Below are positions 55,412 to 63,490 of a stretch of DNA of 64,000 nt, piece by piece. How positions within the stretch are numbered: the first letter of the stretch is position 1; each line of letters starts with the position of its first letter. Both the position numbers and the translations under genes were made by a program. The stretch is taken from assembly GCF_902459485.1 (NCBI RefSeq), contig NZ_LR699119.1, positions 186,001-250,000 on the forward strand, in the 5' to 3' direction. This DNA comes from Aquicella siphonis (GTDB lineage: Bacteria > Pseudomonadota > Gammaproteobacteria > DSM-16500). Below the pieces are notes generated by a model. That model ran no database searches, was not told the origin of the DNA, and saw nothing but the letters and a program-made list of their open reading frames with translations.

Positions 55412-56308
55412 TTAATCCAGTTTGATGCGGTTAATCTTTCTGTGAATGAAGAAAACCATATAACCGACGCTCATTAGTAAAAGCCCCATCAGAATGAGAA
55501 TGAGCGGCCATCCCAGTTCGCCAAAGATGCGGATAAAATTGTCAGAAATGTCGCAAACATACAAGACCAGAAACACCGCGCCCAGATAGAGAAATGATTT
55601 GCTTCGCAACGGCACGGAGAACATGAAAGTCAATATGATCAGAATGGCGGTGATCGCTTTCCATAAGACACTTGTTTCCCCTGATACGATATAACTGCCG
55701 AAATAGAGACTGGCGGATAACACGCAAAGCACACCAAAGAAGTACAGCGGACCCACGAGTATATGGCGGTGCCTCCGGTCGAGATAATAGCCAAGAAAGA
55801 GATAACTGAAGCCCAGCGCCATGATTTCATAATTAAAGATGTCGAAATCAAAATAAAGAGAGCGTGACACAATGAAATCGATGAGGCTGAAATAAAATAA
55901 AGAAGCGAAAATAATACTAAACAGTAAAAAGAGCGTGCGCGGCATCCATTTCAGGGAAGCAAGAAATACCAGCAGGCATAATCCTGTGATCATCATGTTA
56001 ACCACTTCAGGAGTGACTGATTTGCCATAGATATTAAAAGTGACTTGCAAACCAATAGGCATCACCAGTCCGGCGATCATGAAGAATGCAGCGCTGGCTG
56101 CTTCATATTTATGAGAAAGATGAAACAGTAGTCCGACAATATAGGCGGCCATGGCGGCGCCCAAAGTTGAAAAAACACGCGTAAAGTTATTCAGGATATT
56201 CCAGTTGTCTACAATGAAATAGGCTATGCCTAGGAAAATGAGCGCGCCGCCGACATAATTGAAAATGATCAGGATGGAACTTTCTTTGGGTGACGGGGTG
56301 GTGCTCAT
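55412..56308 (-). CDS. Polytopic membrane protein (DUF2157-like)
   Basis: 298 residues from ATG 56308 (GAAGGAATATGAC upstream). About eight to nine hydrophobic spans; begins FNYVGGALIFLGIAYFIVDN, which resembles DUF2157 family N-termini. No catalytic motif. Preceded 14 bp upstream by the 56323-56871 gene on the same strand; probable two-gene operon. Function unknown. Confidence 0.7.
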   Translation of the reverse strand: MSTTPSPKESSILIIFNYVGGALIFLGIAYFIVDNWNILNNFTRVFSTLGAAMAAYIVGLLFHLSHKYEAASAAFFMIAGLVMPIGLQVTFNIYGKSVTPEVVNMMITGLCLLVFLASLKWMPRTLFLLFSIIFASLFYFSLIDFIVSRSLYFDFDIFNYEIMALGFSYLFLGYYLDRRHRHILVGPLYFFGVLCVLSASLYFGSYIVSGETSVLWKAITAILIILTFMFSVPLRSKSFLYLGAVFLVLYVCDISDNFIRIFGELGWPLILILMGLLLMSVGYMVFFIHRKINRIKLD

Positions 56309-56322
56309 GTCATATTCCTTCT

Positions 56323-56871
56323 TCACTGGTGTGTGTTGCCGCCGTGTTGTGTCCAACCCAGAAAATAAAAATAATAATAGTCGCCGGAATTATCCGGGTA
56401 ATGGCTAATGGCCAGCCGTTTTGCCTGTTCTCCATTTGTCACGCAAATATCAGAACCATGACGCGACGGCGCCCACCCTGAAAGCGTTGAGGTGCCGCAA
56501 TATGACTTGATTTCAAATCCATCCGGGGATTTTGCTTCCGACGGCAATGACGGCCTGAGCTGGCTGGCTGCTTCCAGCGTCAGCAGCAAACCTTTGTCCT
56601 GGTTAAAATCATATTGATACACTTTGGTTGAGCTGCAGTCAGCCGGCTTAACGTCGCTGCCGGATTTTACCGGGTAAGTATCGGGAAACAGTTTTGCCTT
56701 TGATTGCTGCAGGCAGTAATACGGATTCGAGTCTTTTGTCAGCATGTAGATGAAATTCTGCTGGGGATGTAATTTTGCCTTGGAAAGAGCAATAAAAAAT
56801 ATCGTGCAAATGATCATGACGACAGGAATGAGTAGAGCAATCAAAAGGTATATCTGATTATTCTTGTTCAT
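56323..56871 (-). CDS. Membrane-anchored uncharacterised protein
   Basis: 182 residues. One N-terminal membrane helix (IYLLIALLIPVVMIICTIFF) with the remainder likely periplasmic and containing paired cysteines (YYCLQQ, ADCSS, SYCGTS, DICVT). No family recognised. Upstream partner of the polytopic membrane protein gene (14-bp gap). Confidence 0.6.
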   Translation of the reverse strand: MNKNNQIYLLIALLIPVVMIICTIFFIALSKAKLHPQQNFIYMLTKDSNPYYCLQQSKAKLFPDTYPVKSGSDVKPADCSSTKVYQYDFNQDKGLLLTLEAASQLRPSLPSEAKSPDGFEIKSYCGTSTLSGWAPSRHGSDICVTNGEQAKRLAISHYPDNSGDYYYFYFLGWTQHGGNTHQ

Positions 56872-57013
56872 GGATTCTCCCTGATATCTAATTTATTATA
56901 CGTCATCAGCCGGGTTGAATGCTGTTTTAATCGACGCCAGGCCGGGAAAGGCCGGATCCTTGATCGCAAGCGATTGTAATTTATGAATAAAATGATGATG
57001 GAAACCAGCGGCG

Positions 57014-57478
57014 ATGCTGTATGTATGGCTTAAATTTATCCATGTCTTGAGTTCAACCGTTCTTTTCGGAACCGGTATAGGCACCGCTTGCAACTTGTTT
57101 ATCGCGCACCGTACACGTGATATTTCCCTCATCGCCGCTGCTTCCCGTTATGTTGTCATCGCTGACTGGCTGTTTACGGGAACTTCCGGCGTCATTCAGC
57201 CGCTGAGCGGATTTGCCATGATTTATGTCGCGGGTTATCCGCTGGCATCCCTCTGGATACTGGGTTCCATTACGGGATATGTCATTGCGGCTTGCTGCTG
57301 GTTTCCCGTGGTGTATTTGCAAATCCGGATGCGCGATATGGCTGTCAGGGCGCTTAAGGATAATACGCCGCTTCCGCCTTTGTATTATCGATACTTCAAC
57401 TATTGGTTTATCCTCGGATGGCCTGCTTTTATCAGTTTGATCGTCGTGTTTTACCTGATGACAGCCAAGCCGCTTTAA
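57014..57478 (+). CDS. DUF2269-family integral membrane protein
   Basis: 154 residues, four hydrophobic spans. The family signature YVWLKFIHVLSSTVLFGTGIGTA at the N-terminus and QPLSGFAMIYVAGYPL in the middle match DUF2269 proteins, predicted heme- or redox-associated membrane proteins of unknown role. It precedes the NlpC/P60 gene by 23 bp on the same strand. Confidence 0.82.
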   Translation: MLYVWLKFIHVLSSTVLFGTGIGTACNLFIAHRTRDISLIAAASRYVVIADWLFTGTSGVIQPLSGFAMIYVAGYPLASLWILGSITGYVIAACCWFPVVYLQIRMRDMAVRALKDNTPLPPLYYRYFNYWFILGWPAFISLIVVFYLMTAKPL

Positions 57479-57501
57479 ACAATCAGATCAGGGTGCAGCC
57501 C

Positions 57502-59004
57502 ATGTTTACTGTAAAAAGATTTTTTATCCGGTCAGCGTTATTATCCATTCTCGCTTCCCATGCCTTGGCGAATGAAGAATTGATCAGCGTTTTTCCGCTT
57601 GAGCGCTATGATCAATCCGTCGCCCGCTGGGTCAAGCCCGGAAATGCGGATTATGACTCGCCATTGTTGAGTGCTGAAACACAGCGAAAGCGCATGGAGA
57701 TTTATGAAAATCATTGGTTCGGCGCGCAATCGCCATGGAATGAAGCCTATGTTACGAAGATATTGCGGCAGGCGGCGCCTGACGATCTGAAATCCACCGA
57801 ACTGGAATTGATCAAGATGTTTGGCAACCAGGGCAAATCCGATGAGCAGCGAGGTTACGCTGAAAATTTTCGTCCTCATACACAGGAATGGATTGAGAAT
57901 ATTTCTGATAATATCCAGCCAGCGCGGTTAGACAATCTGAGTTATCAGACGGACAGGCGCGCGATTGCCGTTGATAATTTACACGCGCGCGTGCTGCCTA
58001 CGGAAGACGTTCATTTTTATAGCCATCAACTTGCGGGACAGGGTTATCCGTTCGATAACTTGCAAATGTCTGCGCTATGGGCGGGTACGCCATTATATGT
58101 GGCGGCTGAAACAAAAGACCATGCCTGGTCATTGGTAATCACACCGGATTACATTGCCTGGGTAAAGAGTAATGGTATCGCAAGAACGGATGATTCGTTT
58201 ATCAACACCTGGTGCGCCGCAGCAAAGAGACATCTGGCGGCTATTACCCGGACCCGGGCGAGCGTCAGGGATACAAACGGACAGTATCACTTTTCTGCCT
58301 ATGTGGGATCTGTTTTTCCTGCGAGCGATACGCCGGCGGGGATAAAAATCATGGTGGCGGCGGCGGACGCAGACCGCCGCGCGGTCATCAAGCACGCCGT
58401 CCTTGAACAAGGTGATGCGGCCATGATGCCGCTCGCGGCTTCGCCTCGGCACTTTGCGCAAATCATGCGGACCATGATTAATCGTCCTTACGGGTGGGGA
58501 AGCATGTATTTTTATAACGATTGCTCCGCTGAACTCAAGAGCTTGTTCACGCCTTTTGGCATCTGGCTGCCAAGGCATTCTTCCGCGCAAGTGACCGAAG
58601 GGAAAATGGTGGATATGTCAGGTGTTTCGCCCGAGCAGCGTCTTTCGTATCTGATGGCCAATGGGAAAAAGTTTCTTACGCTTATCTATATAGGCGGACA
58701 TGTTATTTTATATATTGGCAGTTTTTCCGATCCTAACAGCGGCAATCAGAACGTGATGGCCATGACTTATCAGAATATCTGGGGATTAAGTCCCAGCCCG
58801 GCAACCAGGCGTGCTGTCATTGGTGAGTCAGTCGTGTTTCCTCTATTGCAGCGATATCCTGAAGATTTGAGTCTTGTGCCTTTGACCGCCAAAAAATATT
58901 TTCAAGTGTCTTATCTGGATCAATGGCCGCTTGATTCCGCGTCGCAAAGAACCAGCCGTGTAAATTTGAAAGACTTGATGCATCCGGAAGAGAGGATGAA
59001 ATAA
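57502..59004 (+). CDS. Secreted NlpC/P60 (C40) cysteine peptidase with SH3-like domains
   Basis: 500 residues from ATG 57502 (the frame extends 33 codons further). Signal peptide RFFIRSALLSILASHALA. N-terminal domain 25-150, SH3-like regions (LHARVLPTEDVHFY, GYPFDNLQMSALWAGTPLYV), then the C40 fold: catalytic Cys in MYFYNDCSAELKSLF and His in YIGGHVILYIGSF. This arrangement is the NlpC/P60-with-SH3 hydrolase family that cleaves peptidoglycan stem peptides. ATG has AGGGTG. Terminator-like hairpin downstream. Confidence 0.9.
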   Translation: MFTVKRFFIRSALLSILASHALANEELISVFPLERYDQSVARWVKPGNADYDSPLLSAETQRKRMEIYENHWFGAQSPWNEAYVTKILRQAAPDDLKSTELELIKMFGNQGKSDEQRGYAENFRPHTQEWIENISDNIQPARLDNLSYQTDRRAIAVDNLHARVLPTEDVHFYSHQLAGQGYPFDNLQMSALWAGTPLYVAAETKDHAWSLVITPDYIAWVKSNGIARTDDSFINTWCAAAKRHLAAITRTRASVRDTNGQYHFSAYVGSVFPASDTPAGIKIMVAAADADRRAVIKHAVLEQGDAAMMPLAASPRHFAQIMRTMINRPYGWGSMYFYNDCSAELKSLFTPFGIWLPRHSSAQVTEGKMVDMSGVSPEQRLSYLMANGKKFLTLIYIGGHVILYIGSFSDPNSGNQNVMAMTYQNIWGLSPSPATRRAVIGESVVFPLLQRYPEDLSLVPLTAKKYFQVSYLDQWPLDSASQRTSRVNLKDLMHPEERMK

Positions 59005-59068
59005 GCTTGATTCGTGTTAGGCGCAATTTCTGCATGTTCACAATCTATCGATATTTTTGACGCATCCG

Positions 59069-59095
59069 GCGTGCCGCGGTGTTTTCGCGGCACGC
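59069..59095. terminator. Perfect 10-bp hairpin between convergent genes
   Basis: GCGTGCCGCG pairs exactly with CGCGGCACGC across a seven-base T-rich loop, 64 bp after the NlpC/P60 gene and 19 bp after the thaumatin-like gene. Likely bidirectional terminator. Confidence 0.65.
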
Positions 59096-59114
59096 GAGGA
59101 GCGTAGTATCGATT

Positions 59115-60803
59115 TTACACGGTAGGACAGAAAGTAACCGTGTAATTTGTCGTATTTACATTCTGTGCATTCAAGACCTGGCAGGTGAATGTGCTGCTGG
59201 CATCATCATATGGATAAGAGTAGGCAGTGGGGCACGAGTTCTTTAGCCATAATAACGTGGGTTGGGAATTGGTTGTCCAGACTGGATTAACCGCATTGCA
59301 CGCTTGTGTAATGGGTGAGGAGGGCACAGTGACGCCCAGTGTTTCCCAGTTGACGCACCCGCAGCAAGTGCTGATCGCGCCGGCTGAGTAGCAAGACTGG
59401 TTTAATGCGCCGGTTGAACAGCCGAACAAGTCTGCGAATGTCAGCGAGCCCTGAACAGGCGTGGTGCAGGTAAAAGGCGCAGCGTTATGCTGCGGATCTT
59501 TCGCGCATACCGCATCCGCGGTCCAGTAACCTAAAAATGCGCCGCAGGTTTTAGTGATCTGGGACCCGGCAGCCGCGGAAGGATTATAACTCAAGCCACA
59601 GACATCAGGTGAAGTACAGTCTATATTGGAGTTGCAGGCTGTGGGGCTGCTGACATATTTCACCCAGACATAATCATTTGAGGGAGGGGTGAAATTCCAG
59701 GTGCAGGCGCCCAGAGGGGACTGCGCGGTCAGACGTCCTGGTGTGCCGCAGACGTACGGGTTGTTTGCGCCGCCCCAGGTGCCGTTGTCAGGAGTCATGC
59801 TGACAGGGACGGTCACGCCATTAATGACGGTGACATCGTATGTGTCGACATCCGTGTTATTGCTGGGCGTATTAGAGTAAACCACAGGGTTTTTGTTCAG
59901 CAAGGTGAATTCCGCGGTTGAAACCGGAGCGGAAAATCCCTGGCTGATCGGGCACGCACCGGTTCCGCCGCCGCAATCACCGGTGTCGCATCCGCTGTCG
60001 GTGCAATTGGTGCGGGCTGCGATGCCGCCGCTCCAGATAGTGTCTATGCCGTTATCGTAAACGGGTATGGTCAGCGAATTGGTTCCGGCACTGGCGGGGA
60101 GCTGATAATTGCCATTGCTCGGGGAGGGATTAATCCAGAAACAGTGTTTTAACACCGTAGGAGTCGACTGCACTTGTACGCATTGAGAACCAGGATAGCA
60201 ATCTGAATCAGACAGGCAGCTTTTCAAGTCTAGCGGAGAGGTGGAGGGATCCGGGTGGATACTGTCCGTCGCGCCGGAAGCGATGCCAAACCATACCGGG
60301 TAAGAACAGTTGTTGACGAATGTAAACGTCCGTGACAGGGTTGAGCTCTGTGATCCGGTCGCGAAGTTCACGGGGAAAGTGTTAGATGAAAGCGTAATGC
60401 TGCGCGCGCCGTATTGCAGGCTGAATTGGTAATTAATGGGATTGATGGCGCTTTGGGAGGGCTGGTTGCCTCGCGCAGTGATCTGGACAAACACATTGCA
60501 CACACCATTCGGTCCTTGCGCCGGGATCAGTCCGTTACAGGTATTGGTGAAACCATTCACGGTGACCGGATTATTGGAGGGGGGATTCTGCGGGGTCAAT
60601 TTGAAATTGGTCAGTGTCTGGGGTTGCGAAGCGTTGTTGACGATATAAAACTGCAGGTTGAATTGCTGCGCTGTCGCTCCGTAGCTGACCGTCACGCTGG
60701 TGGGCTGTATCCCGAAGAACAGGCTGGAATCCGCATTCGCGTTCATTGAATAAAGCATTCCCGTTGCGGCGGCCAGCAGGCAGAACAGTATATTGTTTTT
60801 CAT
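59115..60803 (-). CDS. Secreted thaumatin-like domain protein
   Basis: 562 residues from ATG 60803 (AAGGGATGCTC upstream). Signal peptide NILFCLLAAATGMLYSM. Residues about 25-155 form an Ig/choice-of-anchor-type beta domain. From about 163 the thaumatin pattern appears: FTFVNNCSYPVWFGI, DTYDVTVINGVTVPV, CTWNF, and the C-terminal CPTAYSYPYDDASSTFTCQ with TVTFCP. Over 20 cysteines indicate many disulphides. Plant thaumatins act on beta-glucans or fungi; the role here is unknown. Co-directional 12 bp downstream of a barrel gene, so likely one operon. Confidence 0.85.
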   Translation of the reverse strand: MKNNILFCLLAAATGMLYSMNANADSSLFFGIQPTSVTVSYGATAQQFNLQFYIVNNASQPQTLTNFKLTPQNPPSNNPVTVNGFTNTCNGLIPAQGPNGVCNVFVQITARGNQPSQSAINPINYQFSLQYGARSITLSSNTFPVNFATGSQSSTLSRTFTFVNNCSYPVWFGIASGATDSIHPDPSTSPLDLKSCLSDSDCYPGSQCVQVQSTPTVLKHCFWINPSPSNGNYQLPASAGTNSLTIPVYDNGIDTIWSGGIAARTNCTDSGCDTGDCGGGTGACPISQGFSAPVSTAEFTLLNKNPVVYSNTPSNNTDVDTYDVTVINGVTVPVSMTPDNGTWGGANNPYVCGTPGRLTAQSPLGACTWNFTPPSNDYVWVKYVSSPTACNSNIDCTSPDVCGLSYNPSAAAGSQITKTCGAFLGYWTADAVCAKDPQHNAAPFTCTTPVQGSLTFADLFGCSTGALNQSCYSAGAISTCCGCVNWETLGVTVPSSPITQACNAVNPVWTTNSQPTLLWLKNSCPTAYSYPYDDASSTFTCQVLNAQNVNTTNYTVTFCPTV

Positions 60804-60815
60804 GAGCATCCCTTT

Positions 60816-61601
60816 TTAAGCGAATAAATAACTTAATCCCAGCAGCGCTGTGTGAGTGCGCAGCTGTATTGATATGGGTGAATCCAGCGTGAGCTGCGGG
60901 GCATGCGTGGACGTCTTGACAGTCCCGAAATCCGTGAACAGATAGGACAGGGAAAGTTGTACCTGAGGTGAAAGGTTTGTCTTGAAGCCTGCTCCCAGCG
61001 AATAGGCAAACTGATAGTTGGTCCTGTCAGTCAGATCGATGTCGCCGTCCTGTATGCCTTCGTCAGGTTCCGGGGATTCATTATATTTTGCAACGACGCG
61101 CGCCACACCCACGCTGGCTTCAACAAAGGGAATCACATCTTGCCACAGAGGCTGGAAGTCCAGTTGCCCATCAAGCATCAATCTCGAAGTTTCAAGTTTT
61201 AACTGATAGTTAAAATTATCGAATTGAGGATCCTTGAATTGATAAACTTCATCGCTGGATGAATTGTTGAACATAAAAAAATTCAGTCCTAGCGATACGT
61301 CGCGGAATATGGTTCCGTTATCCTCGTCATCGGTCAGCATTTGCTGATAGGCGACGCCTGCGCCGCCCAGAAAATCATTGCCGCCATTGCTATTGTGCAG
61401 CGAATCAGTCTCGAGCGGAGAAATGACCAGGTCGCTGACGCTGGTTTCAGAATGGTTGTATCCGCCGTATAAAGTAAATTGAAAATTGCAGTTGGCTGCA
61501 AAGGCTGAACCTGGCAGAAGCAGATAAAAAATGCTGTTCATGATAGGCAGGGATAAATACTTGCGGGCAGCTTGAAAGTTCATTTCCTTGATCGGCTCCA
61601 T
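60816..61601 (-). CDS. Outer-membrane beta-barrel protein
   Basis: 261 residues from ATG 61601 (ATG 61583 is a plausible alternative with AAGGAA adjacent). Hydrophobic signal LPIMNSIFYLLLPGSAFAAN, then paired strands (FTLYGGYNHSE, YQFAYSLGAGFKTNLSPQVQLSLSYLFTDF) ending in TALLGLSYLFA, the C-terminal barrel signature. Resembles 8-strand OmpA-like barrels with acidic loops (DEGIQDGDIDLTD). First gene of the barrel-thaumatin pair. Confidence 0.78.
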   Translation of the reverse strand: MEPIKEMNFQAARKYLSLPIMNSIFYLLLPGSAFAANCNFQFTLYGGYNHSETSVSDLVISPLETDSLHNSNGGNDFLGGAGVAYQQMLTDDEDNGTIFRDVSLGLNFFMFNNSSSDEVYQFKDPQFDNFNYQLKLETSRLMLDGQLDFQPLWQDVIPFVEASVGVARVVAKYNESPEPDEGIQDGDIDLTDRTNYQFAYSLGAGFKTNLSPQVQLSLSYLFTDFGTVKTSTHAPQLTLDSPISIQLRTHTALLGLSYLFA

Positions 61602-61741
61602 CCAGATTAAAACAATCAAATATATGTAATTTAATCAGATTAGTACAGAGGCAGTCGGTGCCGGATCGAAATTTTTAATATTCCCGGCGCTGAAAAGGAA
61701 TATAATCACTACATAATCCAGTATAGTGAGGAGGGAGTAAT

Positions 61742-62080
61742 ATGCGGAATAATCTGGCCAAATTGTTTTTGATTACGGGCTTTGCGATAACCCTGCCAGT
61801 TGTTTCAGGTGCCGCGCAGGCGTATTACCATCATGGATACCATACAAGCAGTGTGAGTATCTCCATAGGCTCGGGCTCCGGTTATTATTATCCTGCTTAT
61901 TACCCCACTTACAGTACTCGCTGCAAATGGGTGCCTGCGCATTGGTATAATGGTTATTGGTATCCGGCGCGAACGGTTTGTTATAACGGGATTTACCATG
62001 GCAAACAATGCAAATGGGTTTCCGGTTACTGGCATCACGGCAAGTGGCACCCGCGGCACAGGGTATGCTGGTATAACTGA
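61742..62080 (+). CDS. Small secreted Tyr/Trp/His-rich protein with an internal repeat
   Basis: 112 residues. Signal peptide ending VVSGAAQA. The mature part holds two related units: CKWVPAHWYNGYWYPARTVC and CKWVSGYWHHGKWHPRHRVC. Each has two cysteines and several aromatic residues, like the YXWXxW-rich envelope proteins. GTG/ATG with GAGGGAGTAAT upstream. No family assigned; metal or surface binding is possible. Confidence 0.7.
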   Translation: MRNNLAKLFLITGFAITLPVVSGAAQAYYHHGYHTSSVSISIGSGSGYYYPAYYPTYSTRCKWVPAHWYNGYWYPARTVCYNGIYHGKQCKWVSGYWHHGKWHPRHRVCWYN

Positions 62081-62154
62081 TCTCGCTGAGCGGATCAATC
62101 AGGAAAGGGGCTGCTGCAGAGGGCGGCTCCTGAGTGTCTGACTTAAGTCTCCAG

Positions 62155-62193
62155 CTTAAATCCCTCTAACTTAAATCCCTCTAACTTAAATCT
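62155..62193. repeat. Direct 15-bp repeats over a stop codon
   Basis: CTTAAATCCCTCTAA occurs at 62155-62169 and 62170-62184, then CTTAAATCT follows. The stop of the C40 gene at 62181 falls within the second copy. Confidence 0.7.
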
Positions 62194-63263
62194 ATGGGTC
62201 TTGCCATGGCGAAATTCACATTGCTTTCCCAGCGTGAACCAATTTTCCAGGCATAAGCGTACGGCTGGAAAGTTTTGGGGTTTACTCTCAAAAGCATGGT
62301 GCCTATGCCGATTCCCGAGGAATGCGGCATGCGCGTGTCCTTACTATGTCCGGTAGACGCGGCATCGGCAATACGGACTTTGAAGGTGTCGCCTTCGCGA
62401 GTCGGTTTGTCCATGACTATCATGACATGTCCTCCGGTTTCAGCGCCGCGCCGGTTTTTGTAACGGAAAACCAGAATATCGCCAGGGCGCAATTCTTCCA
62501 CATCTTCTATGGTATTCCAGTGTTTTGCATCATCGGACAGGTTAGTGAAGTATTGATAATAGTCAGTTGTGGTCGGTTTTTCAGTCCCGCTCCAGTTTGT
62601 CAGGCTGGAGTACGCCCGGGGATAAATGGTTTTCAAAATATGATCTACATAAGACGAACAATCAACGACGTAAATGCCCCGGTTTTCATCAATGCGGGTG
62701 CCGCCCAGTTTATATGCTGTGTAACGTATGCCTGCTACGGTATTGCGTACAAAGTTGACCAGGTTTTTTTCAATGGTGCTTAACAGATAGCTCGGCATGT
62801 GAGAGCGCGAGACATTGGCGACATCAATTTTTGTTGTGGGCTTGCTGACTTTCTGGTGTGCCGTCAGCCTTGAAACGGCGGCAGTCTTCTGTTTGTGCGA
62901 GAGCTTGACCGTTTTTTTTCTCACGGCGTATTTACGCGCAGTGGTTTTTTTGGATTGTTTCTTTGCAGTTTTGGTCGAGGCGGTTTTCTTTTTCTGGGAG
63001 GAAGCCTGCCGGATTTTACCTGACGTATGACGGTTTGCGGACTTAACTGTTTTAACGGTCTTGGAAGTTTTGGTCTGTTTAACCGTTTTAATGGCGGTTG
63101 TTGAGTGGGTGGTCCTGGCGGCATGATGCGAGACGGTGGCGTGAGCGGGATGTATCAGCCAGGCTGTCATGGCGGTAATGAAAAATATGTTTTTCAGGTT
63201 TATATTCGATGCCAGGTTTAACCGCACCTTGTTCACTAATTGTTCCATCATCCAGTCAAACAT
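62181..63263 (-). CDS. Secreted C40/NlpC-type cysteine peptidase with a basic linker
   Basis: 360 residues. N-terminal hydrophobic span NIFFITAMTAWLIHPAHA. Residues 50-140 are a Lys/Thr/Ser/Ala-rich linker (TAKKQSKKTTARKYAV, KTVKTVKSANRHT). From about 165 the peptidase: Cys in VVDCSSYVDHILK, aspartate/histidine in GGHVMIVMDKP. C40-like fold is likely; it would act on peptidoglycan. AGGGTATCGAA precedes ATG 63263. The basic linker probably binds wall polymers or DNA; not known. Confidence 0.82.
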   Translation of the reverse strand: MFDWMMEQLVNKVRLNLASNINLKNIFFITAMTAWLIHPAHATVSHHAARTTHSTTAIKTVKQTKTSKTVKTVKSANRHTSGKIRQASSQKKKTASTKTAKKQSKKTTARKYAVRKKTVKLSHKQKTAAVSRLTAHQKVSKPTTKIDVANVSRSHMPSYLLSTIEKNLVNFVRNTVAGIRYTAYKLGGTRIDENRGIYVVDCSSYVDHILKTIYPRAYSSLTNWSGTEKPTTTDYYQYFTNLSDDAKHWNTIEDVEELRPGDILVFRYKNRRGAETGGHVMIVMDKPTREGDTFKVRIADAASTGHSKDTRMPHSSGIGIGTMLLRVNPKTFQPYAYAWKIGSRWESNVNFAMARPIDLS

Positions 63264-63490
63264 TTCGATACCCTGTTATCGTCAAGCTTAAAATGGGCGC
63301 ATTTTCTTGAATGCCATTTTAACCCGACAAATCTTCAGGTGTCCGATTCTTTTTTCGTTTATTATGAGTATAAATTTATCTAAAATTGAATATAAATTCA
63401 TATATTGAACATTATGAGAAAAATGTGATCACACCTGCCTGACCGTATTTCATGAGAGACAGATACGTTTGAACGATGATTTTCTGAAAT

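Noticed and set aside
62155-62193. Short CRISPR-like array
   Set aside because: Only direct 15-bp repeats with no spacers; a tandem repeat, not CRISPR.
62815-63030. 71-codon plus-strand hydrophobic frame
   Set aside because: Complement of the Lys-rich linker of the C40 peptidase; hydrophobicity is a by-product of the antisense reading.
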